Below the pieces are notes generated by a model. The model did not search any database and was not told where the DNA came from. It saw nothing but the letters and a program-made list of their open reading frames with translations. Below, in pieces: positions 32,095 through 41,213 of a stretch of 46,773 nt of DNA (the stretch's first letter is position 1; each line of letters begins with the position of its first letter). Where the stretch lies: contig DAHXLD010000013.1 of NCBI GenBank assembly GCA_027371845.1, forward strand, positions 1 through 46,773, given 5' to 3'. The DNA is from Candidatus Saccharimonadota bacterium. Lineage in GTDB: Bacteria > Patescibacteriota > Saccharimonadia > Saccharimonadales > UBA4665. Both the position numbers and the translations under genes were made by a program.

Positions 32095-33702
32095 ATGAGT
32101 CAAGATGCCCGTTATGATGAAGAGCTATCTACTCAGCGTCGAGCTGGATTGCTGAACTTCAGTTATTATGACACTTCTGGTTCTAATCCCAAAAACTTAT
32201 ATAAAGATATTTTAACCGTTGATGAAATTAAAAATTACCGAGTTGTTCCTATTACGGTAGACAACAACCACATAATGTTTGGAATCTTAACAACAACCTC
32301 GCCTAATGCCATAGATTATCTTAAAAGTAGGTTTCAAGATCAAGTAATAGCTTTTGCAGTTATTTCAGATACTGGTTTTAAGGAATACGTTGATAGTTAT
32401 GATCCACCAACTAAAATCGAATATCAAGAAATAGAATTAAATAACGCTAATAGTGACGATTTAGTAACTTCAATTTCTTCGATACTAGATCAGGTTAATG
32501 CCAATGACATGTTGGCTTATTTGGTTGAACAAGCCCATAAGTTAAATGCATCCGATATTCATATCGAGACTAAAAAAGATGACGTTTTAATTAGATTTAG
32601 AATTGACGGCGTCTTACACGCTATCGCTCGATTAACTTATGATAAATACCGAACTTTAATATCGGCCGTAGCTAGTGCCGGCAACATTTCAACTTCTTCG
32701 AAAGAACCTCAACAAGGTCATATCTATCAAAAGGTTAAAATGGCCACAGGGACTCAAGTTGATGTTAATTTAAGACTTGAAACCGTTCAAACTATCAATT
32801 CTATGGATGTTGTTATGAGGCTCTTTAATATGGATCAAGACATGTATAACCTTGATCGACTAGGGTTGAACGAATTTGAACGTAAGATTTTAGAGGATAT
32901 TATTTCTAAACCTTCAGGACTAGTAATGATCGTTGGACCGACTGGCTCAGGGAAAACAACAACACTCTATTCTATGATTAATGCCCTATCTAGTGAACAA
33001 CGTAAAATTATAACTATTGAAGATCCGGTCGAGTATCAGTTAGATGATATTACTCAAATTTCTATTACTCCTGAAGATAATATTGCCAATAAGGGATTCT
33101 CGGATAAACTTAAAGCCATTTTAAGGCTTGACCCAGATATTGTTATGGTCGGTGAAATTCGAGACTCTGAAACTGCTAAAACGGCCCTTCAAGCAGCCTT
33201 AACTGGACATTTAGTCTTAACTACCTTTCATGCCGGATCAGCTGCCAGCGCCCTAAGTCGACTTTATGAAATAATTGGTCAAAATCCTTTGTTCGTATCT
33301 TCTATTAGATTGATTATGGCTCAAAGATTAGTAAGAAAGTTAGATCAAGATTCTAAGGAGGAGTATACCCCTTCCGAAAAAGAGCTGGCTCGAATTACTG
33401 AAGTCGTCGAATCTCTCCCGGACAATATAGAAAAGCCTAATTTAGATAACTTAAAGTTATATAAAGCCGTTCAGACCGATAATAACCCGTTTGGCTATAA
33501 GGGCCAAATTGCTTTAAGGGAACAATTTTTAATGACAGACAATCTTTCTAAAATATTAAACGATCCAGATCGAACGCCCAGTACCAAAGACATTGAAGAA
33601 GCGGCTTTTAGAGATAAAACTATAACTATGATCCAAGATGGAGTCCTAAAAGTGATTAAAGGCGAGACATCTACCGAAGAATTGTTTAGATTATTTGGCT
33701 AA
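32095..33702 (+). CDS. PilB/GspE-type secretion or pilus assembly ATPase
   Basis: A 535-residue ATPase of the type II/IV secretion superfamily. A short N-terminal domain (about 1-115) precedes the PAS-like N2 part (ANDMLAYLVEQAHKLNASDIHIE). Walker A is GPTGSGKT at 281-288, and the Asp box/Walker B/His box is RLDPDIVMVGEIRDSETA and GHLVLTTFHAG. The four-cysteine zinc motif of classical PilB/GspE after MAQRLVR is missing; the region instead has an acidic insert (DQDSKEEYTPSEKE). It probably powers type IV pilus extension, which in this lineage is tied to motility and host contact. No other pil gene is in the window. Confidence 0.92.
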   Translation: MSQDARYDEELSTQRRAGLLNFSYYDTSGSNPKNLYKDILTVDEIKNYRVVPITVDNNHIMFGILTTTSPNAIDYLKSRFQDQVIAFAVISDTGFKEYVDSYDPPTKIEYQEIELNNANSDDLVTSISSILDQVNANDMLAYLVEQAHKLNASDIHIETKKDDVLIRFRIDGVLHAIARLTYDKYRTLISAVASAGNISTSSKEPQQGHIYQKVKMATGTQVDVNLRLETVQTINSMDVVMRLFNMDQDMYNLDRLGLNEFERKILEDIISKPSGLVMIVGPTGSGKTTTLYSMINALSSEQRKIITIEDPVEYQLDDITQISITPEDNIANKGFSDKLKAILRLDPDIVMVGEIRDSETAKTALQAALTGHLVLTTFHAGSAASALSRLYEIIGQNPLFVSSIRLIMAQRLVRKLDQDSKEEYTPSEKELARITEVVESLPDNIEKPNLDNLKLYKAVQTDNNPFGYKGQIALREQFLMTDNLSKILNDPDRTPSTKDIEEAAFRDKTITMIQDGVLKVIKGETSTEELFRLFG

Positions 33703-33737
33703 TAAATAATTCTTGCTAATATTGTTGTTGTTTTATT

Positions 33738-33760
33738 AAGGATAGCCTAATCCTTGGTTT
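33738..33760 (+). terminator. Weak hairpin after pilB
   Basis: AAGGAT (33738-33743), six-base loop, ATCCTT (33750-33755), then GG and a short T run. The tract is broken, so termination is uncertain. Confidence 0.3.
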
Positions 33761-33765
33761 TAGTC

Positions 33766-33794
33766 TTGATTTAAAGTGATTTATAGGTTAAAAT
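33766..33794 (+). promoter_or_regulatory. rplS promoter
   Basis: TTGATT (33766-33771), a 17-bp spacer and TAAAAT (33789-33794), ending nine bases before the rplS ATG; nearly leaderless. Confidence 0.55.
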
Positions 33795-33803
33795 CTATCG
33801 GAT

Positions 33804-34244
33804 ATGGAAAGCTTAATTGAGCAAATCTCAAAGAAATACTTAAAAGCCTCGGTCGTTAAGGTAAAAAGTGGCGATACCGTTAAAGTGCATCAAAAAATTA
33901 AAGAAGGAAACAAAGAACGTATCCAGGTTTTTCAGGGATTAGTTATTAAAACCACTCAACCTAAAAGCCATATGTCCAGAATTACCGTTAGAAGAATTGC
34001 TAGTGGTGTAGGGGTTGAAAAAAGCTTTTTATTGCACAGTCCCTTAATTGTAAAAGTTGAAGTTACTAAAAGAAGTAAAGTTCGAAGAAATTACTTAACC
34101 TATATGCGTCAAAGAACTGGTAAGTCAGCCAGATTAAGTAGCGTTGATTTTGATCGTAACGAGGTTAATAGAGTAAACGATATTGAACCACCTAAAGACA
34201 CTAAGCCAGTAGAAACAACTCCCGAAGAAACCCCTAAAGAGTAA
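33804..34244 (+). CDS. rplS: 50S ribosomal protein L19 with acidic tail
   Basis: A 146-residue L19; the usual length is about 115. The conserved core spans about 1-112: FQGLVIKT, ITVRRIASGVGVEKSFLLHSP and SKVRRNYLTYMR. After KSARLS comes an extension of about 30 residues rich in Glu, Pro and Thr, ending in repeated acidic PET/PEE units, probably disordered. L19 sits at the 30S-50S interface. rnhB begins on the base after its stop codon; rplS-rnhB linkage is common in bacteria. Confidence 0.96.
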   Translation: MESLIEQISKKYLKASVVKVKSGDTVKVHQKIKEGNKERIQVFQGLVIKTTQPKSHMSRITVRRIASGVGVEKSFLLHSPLIVKVEVTKRSKVRRNYLTYMRQRTGKSARLSSVDFDRNEVNRVNDIEPPKDTKPVETTPEETPKE

Positions 34245-34796
34245 ATGCTAATAGGTATTGATGAAGTAGGTCGAGGCGCTCTAGCTGGACCGTTAGTAGT
34301 TTCTTGTGTTTCTTTAAATAAAAAAATTGATGGTTTAAGAGATTCTAAAAAATTATCTAGTCTAAAACGTCAAGAATTATATTCAAAAATATTTTTAAAT
34401 ATAAACTATTGTTCAATAGGATGGGTTTGGCCTCATGAGATTGATAACCTTGGATTAACAAAAGCCACTAGAATCGCAATTTTAAGAGCTTTACAAAATA
34501 GCAAAATAAACCACGACTTTAAGATTATTCTAGATGGCAATATCAATTACCTAAAAGGCTTAAATTATCAGGTTGAAACAATTATTAAAGCTGATGATTT
34601 AATAGATGAGGTTAGTGCTGCTAGCATTATCGCAAAAGTTACAAGAGATAAATATATGTTTGAATTAGATAAATATTATCCTTTATATAATTTTAAGAAT
34701 AATGTCGGATATGGAACCAAAGAACATATAAAAGCTATTAGACAATTAGGACCAACTTCAATTCATCGCTCCTTATTTTTAAAAAAGATCATTTAA
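34245..34796 (+). CDS. rnhB: Ribonuclease HII
   Basis: A 183-residue RNase HII that cuts at ribonucleotides in DNA and RNA-DNA hybrids. The signature IGIDEVGRGALAGPLVV holds catalytic D6 and E7; ILDGN (third Asp) and DEVSAASIIAKVTRD (fourth Asp) follow. The C-terminal GYGTKEHIKAIRQLGPTSIHR is complete. The ATG directly follows the rplS stop, so it depends on upstream translation. It overlaps the convergent aminopeptidase gene by eight bases. Confidence 0.96.
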   Translation: MLIGIDEVGRGALAGPLVVSCVSLNKKIDGLRDSKKLSSLKRQELYSKIFLNINYCSIGWVWPHEIDNLGLTKATRIAILRALQNSKINHDFKIILDGNINYLKGLNYQVETIIKADDLIDEVSAASIIAKVTRDKYMFELDKYYPLYNFKNNVGYGTKEHIKAIRQLGPTSIHRSLFLKKII

Positions 34797-37332
34797 AATA
34801 CTTTTTAATCTTATCTAGATCGTTTTCTTTCCAATTGCTTTGCCAATCTAATATTTCAAGGGCTTGTTTAAATGAACGTTCCAGCGAGGGAGTCATAACA
34901 GATTTAAAAAAATAAACAAATTCTTTCTTAAAAGCTTTATTTGAATAAAACCGAGCAACGTATATTGGAGTTCTATAAAAACTTAAATCTTCTCCAGTCA
35001 TTAGTTTCAAATTACTCCAGTTATCTTTTAGCCATAGCCAAATTTTATCTTTAGCTTGATCGTTTAAAAATAAATGAGATATCCAATAATGGATATCTTG
35101 ACTTCTAATTTTATCCGATTTTAAATAATTAATAGTTTTATCAATAAGTTTTTGATCTTTAAAATCGGTAATTGATCCTAATAGATAATTCTTAACTTCT
35201 GGGTTATTGCTTTCTTCGTGTAATTTTATTAGCTTATCGTAATCCTCGGGGTTATTGTTTTTAGAAATTTGAGCATAAATTACCGGTCTAATCTCTGGAG
35301 AAACATTAACTAGCGAAGGATCTTTTTTAAACATTTCGCTAGCATAATCCTTAAAATCTTGATTAAAGCTTCTAACGGCCATAGCTAGTATTAAAGGTCT
35401 TAAAAGAGTATCAAAAATCGTATCTTTAGATTTTGATTTAAAACCTAATCTTTTCAACTGTTTGGATATTAAGGATTCAATAAAAGGACTCATTTTTTCA
35501 AAAAGATCTTGATCGTTAAAAACAACTTTAATTGTATTTAAAGAACCCGCTATCAACTGCCAGTCTTCTAGATCCGTTAAATCAGATAAATCTTTTATTA
35601 AATCAAGATAAGTAACTATTGAAATCTCGTTAGTTTTAGAAATTTCAAATATGTCACTCAAGAACCCGACTCGATCTAAGAGGTCTAATTTAATTAAACC
35701 ATAGTCTTTGACGTCTTTAATAATCTGGTTATCATAATTGACTCGATAAAAGCTTCGATGCCCCTTGTTTATCAAAACGGGATTATTCGAATCTTCAATT
35801 TTTAAATTGGCTTCTTTAGATCTAAGTAGTAAATTTAAATCATAAAAACTCGAGTTAATTGGTACTGGCCAATTGTTATCTGTCGTTTCTTTAATTCTAT
35901 CTAGCAAAAATCTTTTTTGAGAAAAATGTATATTGTCACCATGTTTAATTACTTTAACTTCCGGAAAACCACTTAAAGATGTCCAACTTCCCATAAAATC
36001 TAGAATGTTTTTATCTGAAACTTCGCTTAAACTTTGCCATAGATCGGTCGTTAAAGTATTAGAATATTCATTACGTTTTAAATATTTTCTGATACCTGCC
36101 ATAAAAGTTTTGGAACCTAGAAAATCTTCCAACATCATAATAATAGCGGCTCCTTTTTCATAGCTAATGTTGTCAAAAATAGTTTTAATTTCGTCCGGAT
36201 GATTAATTTCTACCTGTATTGGGTGAGTGTTATTAAGCTGATCTAAACTCATAGCCACAAATTGTTCTTCAATAATGAAACTTTTCCAAACCTTCCAATC
36301 AGGAAAAAGATTATCAACGGCTACATAGCTCATAAAACTAGCAAAACTTTCATTAAGCCACAAATCTGTCCACCACTTCATTGTGACTAGATTACCAAAC
36401 CATTGATGAGTTAACTCATGAGCAATAACGTTCGCAACGTATTGTTTCATATATAGGGAACTTTCATTCTTATTTATTAATAGAGCCTGTTCCCTAAATG
36501 TAATACAACCCCAGTTTTCCATTGCGCCGCTGGCAAAGTCTGGTATAGCAATAAAATCACACTTACTTAGTGGATACTTAATATCAAAATAACTTTCATA
36601 AAATTCTAAAGTTTTTCTGGCGACCTCTAAGGCAAACAAAGTATCTTCTTTTTTACCCATTATTGAATAGACTCGAATTTTCTTTTGATCTTTAGTTATG
36701 GTTTCGTTAAAATCAAGATTGCCAAATACAAAAGATAATAAGTAGGTACTCATCTTAGGTGTTATTTCAAATAAGACGGTATCTTTATTAACGCCTTTAA
36801 TCTGGCTTTCGATAGGCGTATTTGAAATATACGAATTAAATTTATGGTTAGTTTCAAGTTTTAATTTAAAAGTTGCTTTAGCTTCAGGTTCGTCGACACA
36901 AGGTAAAGCCTCTCTAGCATAGTGGGATTCAAATTGAGTTAGAATAATTAATTCTTTTTTGTCCTTATAGTAGCTAGGGTATATTCCATTTAAAGAATCA
37001 TTTATTTTACCTTCATAATCAATAACTATTAAATAATCACCAGCGTAAATCAGTTTGTCAAAATGTAGCCTTAGTTCTTGATATCGGTTATGGGTATTAA
37101 TCCTTTCAACTTTAATTTCTTTTTTTTGTTTATTTTGCAAGATAAATACTTGAGCTTTTAATACTTTAAGATCTTTTAAATGCAAAGTAATTCGTTTTGA
37201 CGGTCTTTTAGTGACTTTGGCTTGAAGCTCCACTCTACCTTTAAAAGTCATCTTAGGTATATCAAATTTTATCGATACATCATAATGAGACGGCTTTAAA
37301 TCTTTATAAAGTCTTTTTACTTTTAACGACAT
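34789..37332 (-). CDS. M1 family metallo-aminopeptidase
   Basis: An 847-residue zinc aminopeptidase of the PepN/ERAP type. The exopeptidase motif is GAMENWG (269-275) and the zinc site is HELTHQWFGN with H305, E306, H309 and the third ligand E328 in LNESFASF, an exact HExxH-x18-E. The N-terminal beta domain (1-205) and the C-terminal ERAP1-like helical domain (about 520 on) are present. There is no signal peptide, so it probably trims imported peptides in the cytosol, which would suit a peptide-scavenging organism. TATAAG seven bases before the ATG suggests a leaderless start. Confidence 0.95.
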   Translation of the reverse strand: MSLKVKRLYKDLKPSHYDVSIKFDIPKMTFKGRVELQAKVTKRPSKRITLHLKDLKVLKAQVFILQNKQKKEIKVERINTHNRYQELRLHFDKLIYAGDYLIVIDYEGKINDSLNGIYPSYYKDKKELIILTQFESHYAREALPCVDEPEAKATFKLKLETNHKFNSYISNTPIESQIKGVNKDTVLFEITPKMSTYLLSFVFGNLDFNETITKDQKKIRVYSIMGKKEDTLFALEVARKTLEFYESYFDIKYPLSKCDFIAIPDFASGAMENWGCITFREQALLINKNESSLYMKQYVANVIAHELTHQWFGNLVTMKWWTDLWLNESFASFMSYVAVDNLFPDWKVWKSFIIEEQFVAMSLDQLNNTHPIQVEINHPDEIKTIFDNISYEKGAAIIMMLEDFLGSKTFMAGIRKYLKRNEYSNTLTTDLWQSLSEVSDKNILDFMGSWTSLSGFPEVKVIKHGDNIHFSQKRFLLDRIKETTDNNWPVPINSSFYDLNLLLRSKEANLKIEDSNNPVLINKGHRSFYRVNYDNQIIKDVKDYGLIKLDLLDRVGFLSDIFEISKTNEISIVTYLDLIKDLSDLTDLEDWQLIAGSLNTIKVVFNDQDLFEKMSPFIESLISKQLKRLGFKSKSKDTIFDTLLRPLILAMAVRSFNQDFKDYASEMFKKDPSLVNVSPEIRPVIYAQISKNNNPEDYDKLIKLHEESNNPEVKNYLLGSITDFKDQKLIDKTINYLKSDKIRSQDIHYWISHLFLNDQAKDKIWLWLKDNWSNLKLMTGEDLSFYRTPIYVARFYSNKAFKKEFVYFFKSVMTPSLERSFKQALEILDWQSNWKENDLDKIKKYFK

Positions 37333-37357
37333 CTAACTACTTATATTAAATAATTCC

Positions 37358-37386
37358 TTTACTATTATCAATAAATAAACTACAAT
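37358..37386 (+). promoter_or_regulatory. Probable nusA promoter
   Basis: TTTACT (37358-37363), a 17-bp spacer and TACAAT (37381-37386). The start near 37393 lies just before the hairpin at 37398. Confidence 0.45.
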
Positions 37387-37397
37387 AATAATGTCTA

Positions 37398-37423
37398 ACC
37401 GGCCAAATGAGGTCGGTTTTTTT
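37398..37423 (+). terminator. Terminator-like hairpin in the nusA leader (possible attenuator)
   Basis: ACCGGCC pairs with GGTCGGT (seven pairs, one G-U), loop AAATGA, followed by seven Ts. It ends about seventeen bases before the nusA ATG and is followed by AAAAAAGGAG, the ribosome site. The U tract could also pair with the A tract beside that site. As no gene ends just upstream on this strand, it should act on nusA itself. Confidence 0.6.
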
Positions 37424-37440
37424 AAAAAAGGAGAATAAAT

Positions 37441-38592
37441 ATGGACATGGACGTTAAACAATTAGTTGTAGCCATTAAATCTATTGCTGAAGAAAAAAAC
37501 TTACCAGAAGAAGCTGTGAAAGAAGTTGTCGAGCAAGCGCTGGCGGCAGCCTACAGAAGAGATTACGGCGACCGAGACCAAGAAATTCGGATCCAAATGA
37601 ACTTAAATAACGGCCTAGTTGAAGCATTTATTACTAAAGATGTGGTTGACCAGGTCGAAGAAGATAAAAGTGCTTATGAAATTAGCCTTAAAGAAGCCTT
37701 AAAGATAAAAAAAGATCTTAAGGTTGGTGATCAAATTGAAGTTAAAGAAAGTATCAAAAAGTTTGGACGGGTAGCCGCTCAAACCGCTAAGCAAGTTATT
37801 TTACAAAAATTAAGGGAAGCTGAGCGAGAAATTATCTTCAGCGAATACGAAGATAAAATAGGTACAGTTGTAAATGCTAATATATCCCGAGTTGAAGGTA
37901 ATATATTAAGAGTTGATCTAGGAAAGGCTCAAGCTATTATGCCTAGAAGTGAGCAAATTCAAGGCGAACATTATTACCCCGGACAACGAGTTAAGGTCTA
38001 TTTGAAAGAAATTGAAAAAGGACTAAGAGGACCTCAAATTATTGCTAGTCGAGGAAGTACTGAATTTATTGAGAAATTATTTAGAAACGAAGTTCCCGAG
38101 ATGGAAAGTAACGCTGTTGAAATTAAAGCTATTGCTCGGGAAGGTGGAGTAAGATCTAAAATAGCTGTTAAAAGTAACGTTCAGGGTGTTGATGCAGTCG
38201 GAACCTTTGTTGGAGGCCACGGTATCAGAGTCAACGCTGTTATGAGTGAAGTCGGAGAGCAAGAAAAGATAGATATTATTATCTATAGCGAAGAACCAAA
38301 AGAATATATTACCAATGCCTTAAGTCCTACTAAAATTAATAAAGTAATTCTTGACGAATCAAATAAAAAAGCTGAGGTTCTAGTCGACGAAGACCAGTTA
38401 TCCGTAGCTATTGGTAGGGGTGGTCAAAATGTTAGATTGGCCTCAAAGTTAACAGGATATGAGATTGATGTCAAAATGGACAGCAAAGAAGAAGTTCAAG
38501 AAAAAGTTAAACCACCAAAATTAAAGAAAAAATCAGAACTAGAAAACTCTTTACTGGAAGCTATCGAAGAACACGGACAAGATAACAATTAG
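37441..38592 (+). CDS. nusA: Transcription termination/antitermination factor NusA
   Basis: A 383-residue NusA, normal for forms without the C-terminal acidic repeats. The N-terminal RNA-polymerase-binding domain (about 1-130) has EEAVKEVVEQALAAAYRRDYG. An S1 domain follows (IGTVVNANISRVEGNILRVDLG), then KH1 (VGGHGIRVNAVMSE) and KH2 (DEDQLSVAIGRGGQNVRLAS). The tail is Lys/Glu-rich. It binds RNA polymerase and controls pausing and termination. A GGAG site fixes the ATG; a hairpin with a U tract lies just upstream. The CIRCE element of clpC begins at its stop codon. Confidence 0.96.
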   Translation: MDMDVKQLVVAIKSIAEEKNLPEEAVKEVVEQALAAAYRRDYGDRDQEIRIQMNLNNGLVEAFITKDVVDQVEEDKSAYEISLKEALKIKKDLKVGDQIEVKESIKKFGRVAAQTAKQVILQKLREAEREIIFSEYEDKIGTVVNANISRVEGNILRVDLGKAQAIMPRSEQIQGEHYYPGQRVKVYLKEIEKGLRGPQIIASRGSTEFIEKLFRNEVPEMESNAVEIKAIAREGGVRSKIAVKSNVQGVDAVGTFVGGHGIRVNAVMSEVGEQEKIDIIIYSEEPKEYITNALSPTKINKVILDESNKKAEVLVDEDQLSVAIGRGGQNVRLASKLTGYEIDVKMDSKEEVQEKVKPPKLKKKSELENSLLEAIEEHGQDNN

Positions 38593-38615
38593 CACTCTTG
38601 ACAGCCGAGTGCCAA
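38589..38615 (+). promoter_or_regulatory. CIRCE operator (HrcA site) of clpC
   Basis: TTAGCACTC, nine bases, GAGTGCCAA: one mismatch from the canonical TTAGCACTC-N9-GAGTGCTAA. The spacer carries the TTGACA of the clpC promoter, so HrcA would block RNA polymerase directly. The left arm overlaps the nusA stop codon. No hrcA gene is in the window. Confidence 0.85.
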
Positions 38616-38626
38616 GTCGGTAATAT
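38598..38626 (+). promoter_or_regulatory. clpC heat-shock promoter
   Basis: TTGACA (38598-38603) inside the CIRCE spacer, 17 bp, then TAATAT (38621-38626). A second TATAAT at 38670-38675 near the start may be an HrcA-independent promoter. A weak GGATC/GATCC inverted repeat (38635-38664) lies in the leader. Confidence 0.65.
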
Positions 38627-38693
38627 ATTTTATAGGATCACTATTAAAGCTTATTTAAAGATCCGGATGTATAATTAAGAATAGAGGATATAT

Positions 38694-41183
38694 ATGTTAC
38701 CAGAATCAAGTCCAGATTTTAAGGATTTTTTAGCTCATTTAACCGCTAATGCTAGAATGAGTCTTAAAGAATCTGATACGATAGCTCAAAACCTTCGTAG
38801 TGCCTATATTGGGACTGAACACTTGTTATTGGGATTATTGTCTCAAGAAACATCTACAGCCGCAAAAATTTTAAAAGACGCTGGTATAACTTTAGATAAG
38901 GCTAGATTAAATCTTAACTATGCACCTAATTCATCGGTCTTACAAATAGGAGCAAAAGGATTAAGCGCAACAGCTAAACTTACTTTAAGAACAGCTTATG
39001 ATATATCTCAAGAAGCCGATCAAGAACTTTGTGGCACCGAACATATTTTATTTAGTATTTTGTCTCAAAGAAGCTCGAGAGCTAATCAGATATTAAGAGA
39101 AATGCGCGTAGATACCGAACGACTACTCGCTGAAGTAACAAGATTTATTAATCATCAACAATATGCTTCTTCGTTTGTTGATTCAAAATTAAAAAATAAG
39201 GATCGAAGAGGGGCTAATAATGTCATTGACTTATTTGGTATCGACCTTACAAAACGAGCCAAAGAAAACAAACTTGATCCACTTATTGGAAGAGATAACG
39301 AAGTTAAGCGTTTAATTACAATATTAAATCGCCGGACGAAAAATAATCCTGTTTTAATTGGAGATCCAGGAGTTGGTAAAACAGCCATCGTTGAAGGACT
39401 AGCAGAACGTATAGTTAAGGAAGACGTTCCCGATAGTTTATTAGATAAAAAAATAATAGTTTTAGATATGGCCGCAATGATAGCAGGCACAAAATATAGA
39501 GGCGAGTTTGAGGATAGACTAAAAAAAGTTATTAATGAACTTGAAAATGATTCTAGTATTATTGGATTTATTGATGAACTCCATTTGATTGTTGGAGCTG
39601 GGTCGGCCGAAGGATCAATGGATGCGTCAAACATTTTAAAACCAGCCTTAGCAAGACGTAAAATGCAGATTATTGGAGCAACTACCGCCAGTGAATATAC
39701 AAAATACATAGAAAAGGATTCAGCTCTTGAAAGACGTTTTCAACCAATTTATGTCAACGAGCCATCTCCTCAAGAAACAATTAATATTCTAAAGGGCCTA
39801 AAGCCACACTATGAGAAATTTCATCATGTCAAAATTAGCGATGAGGTCATAGAAGATACCTATAATTTGGCTAAAAGATATGTTAGCGACAGATTTATGC
39901 CAGATAAAGCTATCGACCTCCTCGACGAAACCTGTGCCAATATTCGAATAAGCAATTCCAAAACTAATCCAGAAATTAAAAAACTTCAAAAAGAATTAAA
40001 GCTTTTAAACTTCAACATAGATGAAGCCGTTGATCGACAAGACTACGAATTAGCTGCTAAATATAAGACCGAAGCATCAAGAATTTTAGTTAATATTAAA
40101 GACCTTGAAAATAAATATAAGATTAAGGATAAGTTTATAGTTAAAAGTGAAGACGTAGCTGAGGTTATAGCCAGAATTACCGGTATTCCATTAAAAAAAG
40201 TTATAAAAAGTGAAGCTAAATATTTGCTTAATTTAGATAAAATTCTTCAAAAGAGAGTAATTGGCCAAGAAGAGGTCATTAAGGCCGTAGCTAAGGCCAT
40301 TAAAAGAAATCGCTCTGGAGTATCTTCAGGGACACGACCAATAGGCTCATTTATCTTTTTAGGTCCAACCGGTGTAGGAAAGACCGAGTTAGCTCGAATT
40401 TTAGCCAAAGAATATTTAGGTAGCGAAAATGCTTTAATCAAAATTGACATGAGTGAATTTGGAGAGAAGCACAATGTTTCCAGATTAGTCGGAGCGCCTG
40501 CTGGTTATGTCGGTTATGACGAACAAGGACAACTTACCGACAAGATCAGAAGACAACCTTACTCTTTAGTACTATTTGATGAAATCGAAAAAGCACATCC
40601 AGATACTTTTAATATTTTGCTCCAGATTCTAGAAGACGGAGTATTGACTGACGCCAAGGGACGTAAAATAGATTTTACCAACACAATTGTTATTATGACC
40701 TCAAATATTGGTGCTGAAAAACTCCAAAAGGATCAAAGCTTAGGGTTTAATTTTAGTCAGGATCAAAAGCTTGAAGAGGTTCTAAAGCAAAACGAACAAA
40801 GTGTCATCAAAGAGTTAAAACGAATGATCAGGCCTGAACTTTTAAACCGAATAGATAAAACAATTGTTTTCAATAGTTTATCTAAAAAAGATATTTTAAA
40901 AATTATCGATCTTCAGATTAACGAGCTAAACGATAGACTTGTTAAGAAACAGATTGCCGTTATTTTGGACAATAAGGCTAAAAGGTATTTACTAGAGCAT
41001 GGTTATGATATTAAAAACGGAGTTAGACCCCTTAGAAGACTAATTCAAAATACCATTGAAGACTTTGTAGCCGAGTATACGCTTAAAGATGAGTTATCGA
41101 AGGGAGATATTCTAAACGTAACCGTTCTTAAAGATAAGCTTAAATATGTCATTTCGAACGAAACTAAAACTATTAAGAAATAA
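38694..41183 (+). CDS. clpC: ClpC-type AAA+ unfoldase
   Basis: An 829-residue Hsp100. Two Clp_N repeats span about 10-150 ([20 protein letters not shown] and TEHLLLGLL). AAA1 has Walker A GDPGVGKT at 223-230 and a sensor-rich [22 protein letters not shown]-type coiled coil ([20 protein letters not shown]) marks ClpC rather than ClpA or ClpB. AAA2 has GPTGVGKT at 557-564. It unfolds proteins for ClpP. Regulation by CIRCE, not a CtsR site, is indicated. A GAGG site precedes the ATG. Confidence 0.95.
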   Translation: MLPESSPDFKDFLAHLTANARMSLKESDTIAQNLRSAYIGTEHLLLGLLSQETSTAAKILKDAGITLDKARLNLNYAPNSSVLQIGAKGLSATAKLTLRTAYDISQEADQELCGTEHILFSILSQRSSRANQILREMRVDTERLLAEVTRFINHQQYASSFVDSKLKNKDRRGANNVIDLFGIDLTKRAKENKLDPLIGRDNEVKRLITILNRRTKNNPVLIGDPGVGKTAIVEGLAERIVKEDVPDSLLDKKIIVLDMAAMIAGTKYRGEFEDRLKKVINELENDSSIIGFIDELHLIVGAGSAEGSMDASNILKPALARRKMQIIGATTASEYTKYIEKDSALERRFQPIYVNEPSPQETINILKGLKPHYEKFHHVKISDEVIEDTYNLAKRYVSDRFMPDKAIDLLDETCANIRISNSKTNPEIKKLQKELKLLNFNIDEAVDRQDYELAAKYKTEASRILVNIKDLENKYKIKDKFIVKSEDVAEVIARITGIPLKKVIKSEAKYLLNLDKILQKRVIGQEEVIKAVAKAIKRNRSGVSSGTRPIGSFIFLGPTGVGKTELARILAKEYLGSENALIKIDMSEFGEKHNVSRLVGAPAGYVGYDEQGQLTDKIRRQPYSLVLFDEIEKAHPDTFNILLQILEDGVLTDAKGRKIDFTNTIVIMTSNIGAEKLQKDQSLGFNFSQDQKLEEVLKQNEQSVIKELKRMIRPELLNRIDKTIVFNSLSKKDILKIIDLQINELNDRLVKKQIAVILDNKAKRYLLEHGYDIKNGVRPLRRLIQNTIEDFVAEYTLKDELSKGDILNVTVLKDKLKYVISNETKTIKK

Positions 41184-41195
41184 CTAACAGTTTAA

Positions 41196-41204
41196 TGCTA
41201 TAGT
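41196..41204 (+). promoter_or_regulatory. Extended -10 promoter of radA, nearly leaderless
   Basis: TGCTATAGT, an extended -10 element, ends nine bases before the radA ATG. Confidence 0.5.
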
Positions 41205-41213
41205 GTAGCTACA

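Noticed and set aside
38635-38664. GGATC/GATCC inverted repeat in the clpC leader
   Set aside because: Only five base pairs with a 20-base loop; too weak to call a separate structure, and CIRCE explains the regulation.
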